DNA of 41,725 nucleotides from assembly GCA_034435315.1 (NCBI GenBank), contig DAOTYB010000137.1:1-41725 (forward strand), written 5' to 3'. This document shows positions 15,760 through 24,883 of the stretch, in pieces; position 1 is the first letter of the stretch, and every line of letters starts with the position of its first letter. A program made the position numbers and the translations under genes. The notes below the pieces were generated by a model that searched no databases, was not told where the DNA came from, and saw nothing but the letters and a program-made list of their open reading frames with translations. The DNA comes from VGOB01 sp034435315. Its GTDB lineage: Bacteria > Chloroflexota > Anaerolineae > UBA4142.

Positions 15760-16605
15760 TCACGGTTGCGTCCAACTCGCGCTGACGTCAATGCGTTTGG
15801 TCTGATCGTTAACGTTTTGTAGTTGCTGACAGTGGAACGTTCCACTGTTTTCGCGTACGGTGACGATGCAGCCACCGAGGGGCCAGCGAAAATCATTCTC
15901 ATCCGCATTACCGCCGGGAATGACCTGCACATCAATCACATAGGTCCCCGCTCTGGAATCGTAATGCCCTACGCCTTTGAACGGCGCAATGAGGACATTG
16001 ACGAAATACTCGCACTGGGAACACTGTGAATCAGGCACGGCGGTACCCACCGACCATTCGCTTCCCGGCAACACATCGAGGCGCGCACGCAAGGGCAACG
16101 TATGTTCGAGATTTACCGCGCCGCTCACTTTGAGATGTAACACTCCCGCGCGCATCGCGCGCACGACCGTTGTATCACTGCCTAACGTGAGGTTGAGCGC
16201 GAGTGTTTCTGTTCCGCGCACACACAACACATCATAAATGGCATCTTGAGATTGGGTGACGATAAACACCTGATACCCTGCCGCTTGTGCCTGACGCGCG
16301 AGAACATCGCGGAGAGCGGCAACGTTGGTCTCGCGCGTACTCCAGAGCGCGTTCTGCGCATCGCCCTGAAAATCGAACGAGGCGGGGAGTGCGAGACGCG
16401 CGTCCCACCACACGGGCGCGCCGGCGCGTGGCGTACGTGTGGCAGTGGGGCTGGGCAGCGTCGGCGTCACGCGCGCGCGCGTCGGTGTGGAAGCGGGCGT
16501 GACCGATATCAGGTTACAGGCAAGCAGAAGCACACTCACACTCCAGACAGCCAGGTGGTGCAGGCAAGTGAATCCTAAAGACGGGTAGCGAAATGGCTGT
16601 TTCAT
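15760..16605 (-). CDS. Lipoprotein of unknown function
   Basis: I do not recognise the family. The protein has a signal peptide with a lipobox ending at Cys30 (LLLAC), a Thr/Pro/Arg linker, and about 220 residues of mature domain. The start contains WWDARLALPASFDF, and two cysteine clusters (CSQCEY and later CIVTV...CQQL) may form disulfides. The ATG at 16605 has GAGGAG 6 nt upstream; an earlier in-frame GTG and TTG overlap that site and are less likely. It has a near-consensus promoter of its own. The surface location is inferred from the lipobox. Confidence 0.75.
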   Translation of the reverse strand: MKQPFRYPSLGFTCLHHLAVWSVSVLLLACNLISVTPASTPTRARVTPTLPSPTATRTPRAGAPVWWDARLALPASFDFQGDAQNALWSTRETNVAALRDVLARQAQAAGYQVFIVTQSQDAIYDVLCVRGTETLALNLTLGSDTTVVRAMRAGVLHLKVSGAVNLEHTLPLRARLDVLPGSEWSVGTAVPDSQCSQCEYFVNVLIAPFKGVGHYDSRAGTYVIDVQVIPGGNADENDFRWPLGGCIVTVRENSGTFHCQQLQNVNDQTKRIDVSASWTQP

Positions 16606-16625
16606 CACCAACTCCTCTTGTCAGG

Positions 16626-16654
16626 AGTATAGAACAGAGTACGCAACGAGTCAA
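16626..16654 (-). promoter_or_regulatory. Promoter for the lipoprotein gene at 15760-16605
   Basis: On the minus strand TTGACT (16649-16654), a 17-nt spacer and TATACT (16626-16631). The predicted start near 16619 leaves a leader of about 14 nt with the GAGGAG site. Confidence 0.78.
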
Positions 16655-16700
16655 TTCGCGATGCCGAAAGGGTGTATTTCAGTTTGGGGGGCAAGTCGGG

Positions 16701-16773
16701 GCGACTGCAAGTCGCAGCAAGCCATAGCCATGCCGACCTGCGTCGGCAACAGATGTTGTCCGCGCCGGCGGAC
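16701..16773. repeat. Cluster of three short palindromes
   Basis: GCGACT-GCA-AGTCGC (16701-16715), GCCGAC-CTGC-GTCGGC (16732-16747) and GTCCGC-GCCG-GCGGAC (16758-16773) follow one another in a non-coding stretch. They resemble dispersed REP-like palindromes. Confidence 0.7.
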
Positions 16774-16884
16774 ATCGCTCTACGTCGCGACAAATTCATT
16801 TGCACAGATTTGCCCCGAATGTGAAATGCACCCTGCAGAAAGAGTGCCTTTCAATTTCGAGACAAATTTGGCAGTGAGGGCAAC

Positions 16885-16919
16885 AAAAAAACGCCGACAC
16901 GCGCGCGTCGGCGTTTTTT
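16885..16919. terminator. Bidirectional intrinsic terminator
   Basis: AAAAAAACGCCGAC, a GC-rich loop and GTCGGCGTTTTTT form a 9-bp stem flanked by A and T runs. It ends the TRAP operon on the minus strand and would also stop plus-strand transcription. Confidence 0.92.
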
Positions 16920-16937
16920 GTTCTACGTGCGTCGCGC

Positions 16938-19085
16938 TTATGCCAGCGCGGGTTGCGTGGGCGTGCGCCGTTGCAAAATCAACTGCACCAACAATACCGC
17001 TACAAAGATCGCTATCCCAATGAGATCCTGCATCGCTTCGGGATAGACAAGGAGGAGGCCGGCAATCACCAGCGGCGCGCGCCACAACACATTGAGCGGA
17101 CGCACCAACCAGCCCGCAACGCCACAGGCAAGCGCGGTCAACCCAACCATCGCCGAGAGCGTTGCCCAGACGATCTCCACCGGCGTACCTTTGAACAACA
17201 GCGCGCTGCCGGCGGGACTGAGGGTGAACATAAACGGCACGATGAACGCGGGCAAGGTGTACTTCCATGCCTGCATCATCGTCTTGAACGGATTGCCGCC
17301 TGTGAGTGCTGCGGCTGCAATCGGCGAGAGACCCACCGGCGGCGACACCTCCGACAGAATCGCGTAATAGAAGATGAACATATGCGCCGCGTATTCCGGC
17401 ACGCCAATCTTGATAAGCGCGGGCGCAACGATAACAGCGGCGATGATGTACGACGCAGTGATGGGAAGCGCCAGGCCCAGAATCCACAACACGACTGCCG
17501 CGAGCACAAGCGTGACAAAGAGATTGCCACCGGCGAGCGAGATGATAATGTCGGAAAACCGCAAACCCAGGCCGGTCAACGTGACTACGCCGACGATGAT
17601 ACCTGCCGCCGCGCACGTCACGGCCACATTCAACACTTGGCGCGAACCACTCTCCAATGCTTGATACAATCGTCGCGTCACATCGTCCGCATTGCGTCGA
17701 ATCAGTGCTACCCCCAGTGCGAACACGAGCGAAGCCATCGCCACCAAGCCCGGCGCTTCGCGCGGCGCCAGACCGTTCATTGTCAGTACAATCGCCGCAC
17801 CGATGCCCAGTCCCATCAACACGCCAATCCAGCGCGGCACGAGCGCGGTTTCGGAACGCAGGATGCTCAAGAGGATCGCGACCACAATGGACCAAAAGAC
17901 TGCCATCATCGCAGTAAAGCCCAGCACCAAAAAAATGACGATGACGACGAGCGAAGACAGCAGGTACCAGTACCGCACTGCCAGACGCAACGGACTTTCA
18001 GCCTCGATCTCGACTTTTTGTAGCGCAAAGCGGCGCGCCTCCAACTCGGTCATCAGGACGATCGAATAGTAAAAGAGGAGCGTCGGCACGATAGCCATCA
18101 CGATGACTTCGAGGTACGAGATGCGCAGAATTTCTGCGATGATGAACGCTGCCGCGCCGAGAATCGGGGGTGAGATGACCGCGCCGATGCCGCCTGCCGA
18201 AAGCAAGCCTCCTGCCGCGTCTTTGCTGTAACCGGCTTTTTTCAGCAGAGGGTAGGCAATCGCGCCGAGGGTCACTGTGGTCGCGACGCCACTACCCGAG
18301 GGACCGCCCAGCAGGAACGAGGCAAACGTTACCGTTTGTCCCGCGCCACTTCGCCGTCGTCCCATCAAACCAAAGGCAAAGTTCACAAAGAACTTGCCCG
18401 CGCCCGATTGATCGAGTATCGCCCCGTAGAGCGTGAACAAAATGATGTAGGTCGAAGAAACATCAATCGGCACGCCGAAGATGCCTTCGAGTGTCATATA
18501 CGTATGCCCGACCAGACGGTCGAATGAGAAACCGCGATGATCCCACGGCGGCGGCAGATACGCGCCAAACAGCGCGTACGCGATGAATGCCACCACCAAC
18601 AACATCAGCGCCAGCCCGACACTGCGGCGCGTGGCTTCGAGAATCAGCAGAATCGCCAGGCCGCCGAACAGTATGTCCCATTGATTCGGGATGACCGGGC
18701 GATAGACAAACGCCTCGAAATCTACAAAAATGTATGCCATCGAAGCGACGCCAGCCAGCGCGAGAATCCAATCGAAAAAAGTAATTTTTTCTTTCCAGCG
18801 TTTGGCAGCGGGATAGACCAGAAAGATGAAAAAGAGGATAAAGAGAACGTGCGTGGCGCGAAAAAGTTGTGTCGGAATCGTCGCAAGAACGTTATAGAGA
18901 TGATACAGCGACATCACTACCAGTCCGGCGGCGAGCAACTTGCCGATGGGCCCCGTGAATTTGCGCGTGGGCGTTTCGATGGTCGCAACGATTTCTTCCA
19001 CTTTTTCGACACTGATTTCAGGTGGCTTGATCGGTAGTTCGGCCTGTGGTTCGCTCGGTTTGGATTCTGGCACAGATTGGCTCAT
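16938..19085 (-). CDS. TRAP transporter permease, 4TM/12TM fusion (TAXI type)
   Basis: A single large integral membrane protein of 715 residues joining the small and large TRAP permease subunits, usual for TAXI systems. It imports an organic solute using an ion gradient. Segments include FRATHVLFILFFIFLVYP near the N-terminus, the DctM-like block VASTVTLGAIAYPLL-type motif at VATTVTLGAIAYPLLKKAGYSKDAAGGLLSAGGIGAVISPPILGAAAF, and TASYIIAAVIVAPALIKIGVPEYAAHMFIFYYAILSEVSPPVGLSP. The N-terminal 40 residues are Pro/Glu-rich and cytoplasmic. The substrate is unknown. The TAXI binding protein lies upstream on the same strand. Confidence 0.94.
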   Translation of the reverse strand: MSQSVPESKPSEPQAELPIKPPEISVEKVEEIVATIETPTRKFTGPIGKLLAAGLVVMSLYHLYNVLATIPTQLFRATHVLFILFFIFLVYPAAKRWKEKITFFDWILALAGVASMAYIFVDFEAFVYRPVIPNQWDILFGGLAILLILEATRRSVGLALMLLVVAFIAYALFGAYLPPPWDHRGFSFDRLVGHTYMTLEGIFGVPIDVSSTYIILFTLYGAILDQSGAGKFFVNFAFGLMGRRRSGAGQTVTFASFLLGGPSGSGVATTVTLGAIAYPLLKKAGYSKDAAGGLLSAGGIGAVISPPILGAAAFIIAEILRISYLEVIVMAIVPTLLFYYSIVLMTELEARRFALQKVEIEAESPLRLAVRYWYLLSSLVVIVIFLVLGFTAMMAVFWSIVVAILLSILRSETALVPRWIGVLMGLGIGAAIVLTMNGLAPREAPGLVAMASLVFALGVALIRRNADDVTRRLYQALESGSRQVLNVAVTCAAAGIIVGVVTLTGLGLRFSDIIISLAGGNLFVTLVLAAVVLWILGLALPITASYIIAAVIVAPALIKIGVPEYAAHMFIFYYAILSEVSPPVGLSPIAAAALTGGNPFKTMMQAWKYTLPAFIVPFMFTLSPAGSALLFKGTPVEIVWATLSAMVGLTALACGVAGWLVRPLNVLWRAPLVIAGLLLVYPEAMQDLIGIAIFVAVLLVQLILQRRTPTQPALA

Positions 19086-19136
19086 GTTGTTTTTCCCCTT
19101 TGCGTTGCACTAGTCAAGCAGTAAACAAGTACATTC

Positions 19137-19185
19137 GTAAACAAGTAGACAGGGTAAGATTACTCCTACCTGTCTACTTGTTTAC
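19137..19185. repeat. 17-bp perfect inverted repeat between the TAXI binding protein and TRAP permease
   Basis: GTAAACAAGTAGACAGG (19137-19153) is exactly complementary to 19169-19185, with a 15-nt loop. A related copy of CTACCTGTCTACTTG follows at about 19189-19203 and contains the binding-protein stop codon (19197-19199). There is no T-run, so it is more likely an mRNA-processing or stability hairpin, or simply a repeat, than a terminator. Confidence 0.85.
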
Positions 19186-19196
19186 TCCCTACCTGT

Positions 19197-20339
19197 CTAC
19201 TTGATGTCGTCGTACTTCATCCCTTTCTCTTTAAAGTATCGGATGGCGCCGGGATGGAACGCGACGGATGTGCCTACCGAGGTCAGTTCCTCTGCCGATT
19301 TGTGGACAAGGACTAACTCAGACTTTTTCTCAAAGAGCGTGCGCGTAATCCAGTACGCGACATCTTCGGGGAAATCTTCTCGCACAACGAGCAAGGTGGT
19401 AGAGGCGATGGCGGGCGTGTCAACGTCCACGCCTTTGTACACGCCCTTGGGGATTGTGCCCACGCTGTACACGGGACCGTACTTGGCGACAATCTTGGGA
19501 AGGAGTTCTGCCTGGGGAATCAGACGAATCTTGATGCCAGGGGTGGCAGCCAGATCAATGATGGCAGCAATGTTGGAGCCGTGGAAGAAGAACGCGTCAA
19601 TCTTACGATCCTTCATCGCGTTAGCCGATTCCTGTGCGCCAAGACGTTCACGTACAATGTCTTTATCCGGATCCAACCCCGCCGCTTCGAGTGTACGCAG
19701 CGCAACGATTTCGGAACCGGTGCCGGGGGAAGACGTGGAAACACGCTTGCCTTTGAGATCGGCGACCGTTTTGATGGGGCTCTCATCGAAGACGACGAGG
19801 TGGTTGTAGGCAAAGTACAACACTGCCAGCGCTCTGACGGGGGTAGGTCCCAGGGCTTTGAATGCTCCTTCGCCTTTCAGTGCTTCGTAGGTGGTATCAC
19901 TGAACGCAAGCGCGAGATCGCCGCGTTTGGCGTTGAGCAGTTTGAGGTTGTCCACAGAGCCAGCGGTAGATTCCGCCGTCACTTGCAAGCCGGGAACATG
20001 CTTGCTTAGAACGCTGGCGATGCCACCGCCATAAACGTAGAAAACACCTCCGACGGCGCCAGTGCCCACCGAAAGTCGGCGCGTGCCGCTGAGCGTCGGC
20101 ACGGGGGCAGTTGTTGGCGTTGCGGTGGGTTCTGGGGGTTTGGTGGCAGGCGCGACTGTAGGCGTCGGCGCGACAGCGACAGGCGTTGCGGTAGCAGTAG
20201 GCGGTGGCTTGGTGGGTTCAGGAGTTTTAGTGGGGGGCGCGGGAGTGGGCGTGGGAGTCGGCGCCGGCGCACACGCCGCAAGGATTGCCAGCATCAATAA
20301 TGTGCTCACGAACAGCACTCGGGACGTCTTGTGAAACAT
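19197..20339 (-). CDS. TAXI family TRAP transporter solute-binding lipoprotein
   Basis: An extracytoplasmic binding protein for the TRAP permease encoded next. Signal peptide and lipobox end at Cys23 (LAACAPAP); a Pro/Thr/Ala linker runs to about residue 85. The mature domain starts RRLSVGTGAVGGVFYVYGGGIASVL, the TAXI signature region, with AESTAGSVDNLKLL, DLALAFSDTTYEAL, LKGKRVSTSSPGTGSE and VYSVGTIPKGVY. The ATG has an excellent AAGGAGG site 5-6 nt upstream. The ligand is unknown; related proteins bind glutamate or other carboxylates. It has its own promoter and a structured leader. Confidence 0.94.
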   Translation of the reverse strand: MFHKTSRVLFVSTLLMLAILAACAPAPTPTPTPAPPTKTPEPTKPPPTATATPVAVAPTPTVAPATKPPEPTATPTTAPVPTLSGTRRLSVGTGAVGGVFYVYGGGIASVLSKHVPGLQVTAESTAGSVDNLKLLNAKRGDLALAFSDTTYEALKGEGAFKALGPTPVRALAVLYFAYNHLVVFDESPIKTVADLKGKRVSTSSPGTGSEIVALRTLEAAGLDPDKDIVRERLGAQESANAMKDRKIDAFFFHGSNIAAIIDLAATPGIKIRLIPQAELLPKIVAKYGPVYSVGTIPKGVYKGVDVDTPAIASTTLLVVREDFPEDVAYWITRTLFEKKSELVLVHKSAEELTSVGTSVAFHPGAIRYFKEKGMKYDDIK

Positions 20340-20360
20340 TATCTCCTCCTTTCCTTTCCT

Positions 20361-20411
20361 TTAGGGTTGGTAAACCATTCGACCATCGAATTCTGGGGTA
20401 GCGAACCCTAA
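20361..20411 (-). promoter_or_regulatory. Structured 5' leader of the TAXI-TRAP operon
   Basis: TTAGGGTT (20361-20368) pairs with AACCCTAA (20404-20411), enclosing a second hairpin ATTCGA-3 nt-TCGAAT (20377-20391). The structure ends about a dozen nt before the Shine-Dalgarno sequence, so it could affect translation. It matches no riboswitch class I know. Confidence 0.5.
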
Positions 20412-20525
20412 CGTCGCATTGCCATCACCCCTTTCAATACGAGATTGCAGACAGGTGTCTCTGTAGAGTTAGACGCTGGCAAACAGCGGTGAGAGGATAG
20501 AACTGCGGGGAAGGTGTTAATCAAG

Positions 20526-20553
20526 ATTGTATGCAATTGTGCAAATAAGTCAA
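20526..20553 (-). promoter_or_regulatory. Promoter of the TAXI-TRAP operon
   Basis: On the minus strand TTGACT (20548-20553), a 16-nt spacer and TACAAT (20526-20531). The -35 box overlaps the stop codon of the upstream methyltransferase gene (TGA inside TTGACT). The predicted leader is about 180 nt. Confidence 0.75.
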
Positions 20554-21215
20554 GCGGAAAGTTCCAGTTTTTTGCGCGCGCTCACCATCAGCGTCCGCCC
20601 GCGCAGCGCCAGGTATGGCACGCGGCGAAACACGCGATACGCCAGCACGCCGAACGCGCGCAACAGGCGCGCGCGTCCCAGATACGGAAAGATCGTGAAA
20701 CATTCTTCGACGACGAAACCCGCGCGCGTGACTGTTTCGCACAATTCATCGGGAGAAAAAACGTGGGTGTGCTCTGCATCGGCAAAGTGGGCGGGGTCAG
20801 GATAGCGCGCGTTGGGCGTAGCGATCGCCAGTCGTCCGCCGGGTTTAAGCACGCGTACCCACTCGTGCAGCGCGGCGTCCGCGTCCCGCACGTGCTCGAT
20901 GACGTGTTGGGCAACGACCGCATCGAACGCGCTCACACGGAAAGGAAGCGCGCTATCCCCGGCAATGTGCACCAGCCGGATGAGACGCGTGGAGGTTCGC
21001 TCGCGCGCCAGATGCAACGCGCCTGCCAGCGTGTCCACGCCCACCGTGTAGGCACCGCGCGCGTGGAGCATTCGCAGCAAGCCACCGCCGCCACAACCAA
21101 TTTCCAACACGCGCGCGCCGCGCGCGATCTGTGCCAGACGCATCAACTCGCGCGCTTCACTACGCCAGTCGCGCCACGTTTCGCGCGTGGTAAAGTATGC
21201 TGTCGAGTAGTTCAA
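20550..21215 (-). CDS. SAM-dependent methyltransferase, class I (methyltransf_11-like)
   Basis: Motif I is VLEIGCGGGGLLRML, followed by VGVDTLAGAL, FDAVVAQHVIEHV and VLKPGGRLAIATPN, the standard Rossmann methyltransferase order. The C-terminus has an Arg-rich segment (RRVPYLALRGRTLMVSARKK) that may lie at the membrane. 221 residues. The start is uncertain: the first in-frame codon after an upstream stop is TTG at 21215, with no Shine-Dalgarno sequence and repeats just before it. The acceptor cannot be told. The TAXI operon promoter overlaps its 3' end. Confidence 0.85.
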   Translation of the reverse strand: MNYSTAYFTTRETWRDWRSEARELMRLAQIARGARVLEIGCGGGGLLRMLHARGAYTVGVDTLAGALHLARERTSTRLIRLVHIAGDSALPFRVSAFDAVVAQHVIEHVRDADAALHEWVRVLKPGGRLAIATPNARYPDPAHFADAEHTHVFSPDELCETVTRAGFVVEECFTIFPYLGRARLLRAFGVLAYRVFRRVPYLALRGRTLMVSARKKLELSA

Positions 21216-21300
21216 TTTTAGATTTCAGATTGCCGATTGTAGATTCAGGATTTTTAGCCCTCCCATCTGCAATCCACAATCCGCAATCGGCAATCGAAAG
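21213..21300. repeat. AATC-type heptamer repeat with a 12-bp inverted repeat
   Basis: Units such as GATTTCA, GATTGCC, CAATCCA and CAATCGG. GATTGCCGATTG (21228-21239) is exactly complementary to 21284-21295. It lies between the glgA-glgP stop and the methyltransferase start, where it may act as a weak hairpin. Confidence 0.8.
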
Positions 21301-21301
21301 T

Positions 21302-24300
21302 TCATTGCGTTGCGGCCAATACGTAATAGCGCATCACGTACTCTTTGACCATTCGCATCGTCGAAAAACGTGGCGCGATCGTTTTGATGGCGTTCTTCAT
21401 CATACGCACCCAGCCGCGTGGAATACCTGCGGCGTCGCGCGCATAGTAGAGGGGAACAATCTCGTGTTCGAGCGTTGTGTAGAACGATTCGGCATCCGCG
21501 GCATCCTGCGCGTGGGAATCATCCCAGTTGCGCTCTTCGCCGATTGCCCAGCCGTTGACGCCAGCGATGTAGCCTTCGCGCCACCAGCCATCGAGCACAC
21601 TGAAATTCAGCACACCGTTGAGCGCGGCTTTTTGGCCGCTCGTGCCACTCGCTTCGAGCGGACGCCGCGGATTGTTCAGCCACACATCCGCACCCTGTAC
21701 GAGCGCGCGCGCCAGATTGATGTCGTAATCTTCGAGGAACACAATCTTACCGACAAAGTCGGGGTGGCGCGAGAGTTGGACGATGTAGCGAATCAACTCT
21801 TTGCCCGGCTGATCGTCGGGATGCGCTTTGCCAGAGAAAATGATGTGCACAGGATGGTGGGGTATGTTCAGAATACGTTTCAAGCGTTCGAGATTGTGAA
21901 ACGCGAGCGTGGCGCGCTTGTACGTCGCAAAGCGACGCGCAAAGCCGATAGTGAGCGCCTCGGGATCAAGGGCGATGCCTGTTTGGACGCGCACCATTTC
22001 GATCAAGCGCGCGGTGAGCGCGCGATGCACCTGCCACAATTGCTCATCGGGTATCTTTTCGACGTGCTCCCACAGCGCGGGATCGTCAATGCGGTTGCGC
22101 CAGTCGCGCGGGAAATATTGGTCGAAGAGCGCGTGCAGTTCCACCGCCAGCCACGTGCGCGTGTGTACGCCGTTCGTGATGTGACCGATGGGAACCGCGT
22201 TTTCCGCGCGCTGGGGCCAGATAAAGTGCCACAGTTTGCGCGAGACCTGTCCGTGTAATTCGCTCACGCCGTTGGCGGCACCAGCAAATTTCAGCGCGAG
22301 GACGGTCATACTGAATTCGGCACCCCAGGGCAGATACTGACGCGCCAGATCGAAGAATTGTTCGCGCGTGATGCCGAGTTGTTTCCAGAAATTGGCAAAG
22401 TATTTTTCGATGAGGTCGAATGCAAACGTATCGTTGCCCGCAGGGACCGGCGTGTGCGTGGTGAACACCGTCGTCGCGCGCACCACCTCGCGCGCCTGCT
22501 CGAACGTCATCCCCTGTTGCACCAACTCGCGCGCGCGTTCGAGGACAGAAAAAGCACAGTGCCCCTCGTTCAAGTGCCACACGCGCGGTTGATAGCCGAG
22601 CGCGCGCAACGCGCGCACTCCACCGATACCGAGAATGTACTCCTGAATCAGGCGCATTTCGCGATCGCCGCCGTAGAGTTGCGCGGCGAGGACGCGATCG
22701 TGCGGCGCGTTCGCATCAATGTCGGTGTCCATCAAAAAGATCGGCACGCGCCCGACCTGAATGCGCCACACTTTGGCGCTCACTGTGCGTCCGGGCAATT
22801 CGACGCGCACGAGCACTTCGTTCCCGTGCCGATCTCGGGCAGGAATGACCGGCGCGGTGGCAAAATTCAGTTTTTCGCGAATCGCCTCCTGCCAGCCCTC
22901 GGCGTTGATGCGCTGGGTGAAATAACCTTGCGGATACAAAAAACCGATGCTGACAAAAGGCAGTCCCAGATCGCTCGCTTCTTTGGTGTGATCGCCGGAC
23001 AAAATCCCCAGGCCACCCGAGTAGATGGGTAACGACGCGTGCAAACCGAATTCAAATGAGAGATACGCGATCGTGCGATCGGTGAGGTACGGATAGGTGC
23101 TGTTGAACCACGTGGATTGTAGATTTTGATAGGCATCGAACTCTGCCACTGCCGCGTCGTAGGTCTGAAGATAGGTGGGGTCTTGACTGGCATGGTGCAA
23201 TTTTTCCGCGCTGATTTCCCGCAGGAACAGCACGGCGTTGCGTTTAGCGCGTTCCCACAATTCGGGATCAAGTTCTTGAAACGCACGACGCCCGCTGGGA
23301 TTCCATCCCCACCACAAGTTGTAGGCGAGTTCGCCCAGACGCGCGAGGCGTGTCGGTAACGCAGCGATTTTTTGTGCTGTAATCTGAATGTCCTCGGCGA
23401 GGGCGCGCGCGGCCTGGACAACCCGCTGCTTGATTTCGATGGCCGCGTGATAGAGCGCGACGTATTTTTGCGCGGCGGTCTGCCACGAAAAATCGCGTGT
23501 CATGGCGCGCTGTTGCAGCGCGCGCCACACCGCGGGCATTTGATACACCTGCACAGCGCGCGCAATCGTGGCAAACAAAGCCCAGCGATCGGCGCGCGTG
23601 AACACAAAGCCCGTCCCGCGCTCTTGTCGGGCATCGAAATCCTCCACCGAATCCGCAAGGCCGCCAGTGGCGCGCACAATCGGAATGCAGCCATAGCGCA
23701 TCGCCAGCATCTGGTCGGTGCCACTCGGTTCGTTGCGCGACGGCATCAGCAAAATGTCTGCGCCCGCGTAAATCTGGCGTGCCAGCACCGGGTCGTACGT
23801 CAACATCACACCGACTCGTCCGGGGTACTGCTGATGCAGCCGCGTGAAAAAATCGTGATAGTGCTGATCGCCACTTCCCATCACCACGAGTTGAACGGGC
23901 AGCGTATCAAGGACGTGATCAATCGCATCCGCCACCAGATCCATCCCTTTGTGCCGATTGAGGCGTCCGATAATCGCAAGGAGTGGCGTGTCCGCCTCCA
24001 GGGGTAAACCAAAACGTTGTTGCAGCGCGCGCTTGTTCGCCGCGCGCGCGTCCAGCGTCTCGGTGGTAAAGTTTTGCGCGAGATGCGGATCGCGCGCGGG
24101 GTCGAACGATTCGGTGTCAATGCCGTTCAAGATTCCGACCAGACGATCCTGACGTTCGCGCAGAATCGGATCGAGTTGTTCGCCGAATTCGGGGGTTTGA
24201 ATTTCGCGCGCGTATGTTTCGCTGACGGCATTGATTTTATCGGCGAAGAGGATGCCGCGCGCCATAAAATCGAATACTTGATTGATTTCCGGCGCAACGT

Positions 24301-24883
24301 CGGGATGCGCGATGAAGCCGTACGCCGCGAGTCCGGCGATTTCGAGCACGCGATAGCCAAAAATGCCTTGATACTGGATGTTGTGAATCGTAAAGACGGT
24401 GGCGATGTTAGCGAAGAATGAATCAGAGGCATAGAGGGTGCGCAGCCAGTTGGGAATGAGCGCGGTGTGCCAATCGTGGCAGTGAATCACATCGGGTTGC
24501 CAGTTGAGTCGCTTGAGCATTTCGAGCGCGGCGCGCGAGAAAAAGATAAAGCGCTCCGCGTCGTCGGGATACATATAAATTCCTTCGCGATCATACAGGC
24601 GTTTGTTCTCGACAAAGTACGCCGGGATACCGGGCGCGAGTTCCCCTTCGAACAAGGTCGCGTCTTCGGTCGTGCTATCGAGTGGGACGGGGAAGGGATC
24701 GAGAGCCTTGTGGAGGTGAAACTGCGCCGGGTCAATGCGACCATAGCGCGGCATCACCACGCGCACGTCGTGTCCCAGGGCATGCAGTGCTTTGGGCAGC
24801 GCACCAACGACATCCGCAAGCCCACCTGTCTTGGCGAAGGGGGTGATTTCGGCAGAGAGCATCAAGATTTTCAGTCGGTTCAC
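21302..24883 (-). CDS. glgA-glgP: Fused glycogen synthase / alpha-glucan phosphorylase
   Basis: A 1193-residue bifunctional enzyme. Residues 1 to about 480 are a GT5 glycogen synthase: K18-TGG motif in PFAKTGGLADVVGALPKAL, DVIHCHDWHTALIP, IGRLNRHKGMDL and MRYGCIPIVRATGGLADSV, with EPSG where EPCG is commoner. From about 500 it is a GT35 phosphorylase of the DUF3417 type: YNLWWGWNPSGRRAF, FGLHASLPIYSGGLGILSGDHTKEASDLG, GHCAFSVLER, and the pyridoxal-phosphate lysine in EASGTSGQKAALNGVLNFSVLDGWW. One polypeptide would both extend and phosphorolyse alpha-1,4-glucan. The GTG start overlaps the galK stop (GTGA) and has GGAGG 5 nt upstream. Confidence 0.96.
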   Translation of the reverse strand: MNRLKILMLSAEITPFAKTGGLADVVGALPKALHALGHDVRVVMPRYGRIDPAQFHLHKALDPFPVPLDSTTEDATLFEGELAPGIPAYFVENKRLYDREGIYMYPDDAERFIFFSRAALEMLKRLNWQPDVIHCHDWHTALIPNWLRTLYASDSFFANIATVFTIHNIQYQGIFGYRVLEIAGLAAYGFIAHPDVAPEINQVFDFMARGILFADKINAVSETYAREIQTPEFGEQLDPILRERQDRLVGILNGIDTESFDPARDPHLAQNFTTETLDARAANKRALQQRFGLPLEADTPLLAIIGRLNRHKGMDLVADAIDHVLDTLPVQLVVMGSGDQHYHDFFTRLHQQYPGRVGVMLTYDPVLARQIYAGADILLMPSRNEPSGTDQMLAMRYGCIPIVRATGGLADSVEDFDARQERGTGFVFTRADRWALFATIARAVQVYQMPAVWRALQQRAMTRDFSWQTAAQKYVALYHAAIEIKQRVVQAARALAEDIQITAQKIAALPTRLARLGELAYNLWWGWNPSGRRAFQELDPELWERAKRNAVLFLREISAEKLHHASQDPTYLQTYDAAVAEFDAYQNLQSTWFNSTYPYLTDRTIAYLSFEFGLHASLPIYSGGLGILSGDHTKEASDLGLPFVSIGFLYPQGYFTQRINAEGWQEAIREKLNFATAPVIPARDRHGNEVLVRVELPGRTVSAKVWRIQVGRVPIFLMDTDIDANAPHDRVLAAQLYGGDREMRLIQEYILGIGGVRALRALGYQPRVWHLNEGHCAFSVLERARELVQQGMTFEQAREVVRATTVFTTHTPVPAGNDTFAFDLIEKYFANFWKQLGITREQFFDLARQYLPWGAEFSMTVLALKFAGAANGVSELHGQVSRKLWHFIWPQRAENAVPIGHITNGVHTRTWLAVELHALFDQYFPRDWRNRIDDPALWEHVEKIPDEQLWQVHRALTARLIEMVRVQTGIALDPEALTIGFARRFATYKRATLAFHNLERLKRILNIPHHPVHIIFSGKAHPDDQPGKELIRYIVQLSRHPDFVGKIVFLEDYDINLARALVQGADVWLNNPRRPLEASGTSGQKAALNGVLNFSVLDGWWREGYIAGVNGWAIGEERNWDDSHAQDAADAESFYTTLEHEIVPLYYARDAAGIPRGWVRMMKNAIKTIAPRFSTMRMVKEYVMRYYVLAATQ

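Larger units (their letters stand above)
16606..16937. other. Intergenic region with promoter, palindromes and terminator
   Basis: No gene is visible in these 332 bp. They hold the minus-strand promoter of the lipoprotein gene (16626-16654), three small palindromes (16701-16773) and a bidirectional terminator (16885-16919). GACAAATT occurs twice (about 16788 and 16860) without obvious meaning. Confidence 0.7.

Noticed and set aside
19137..19185. Intrinsic terminator after the TAXI binding-protein gene
   Set aside because: The stem is long and A/T-rich and is not followed by a T-run; the permease gene needs read-through.
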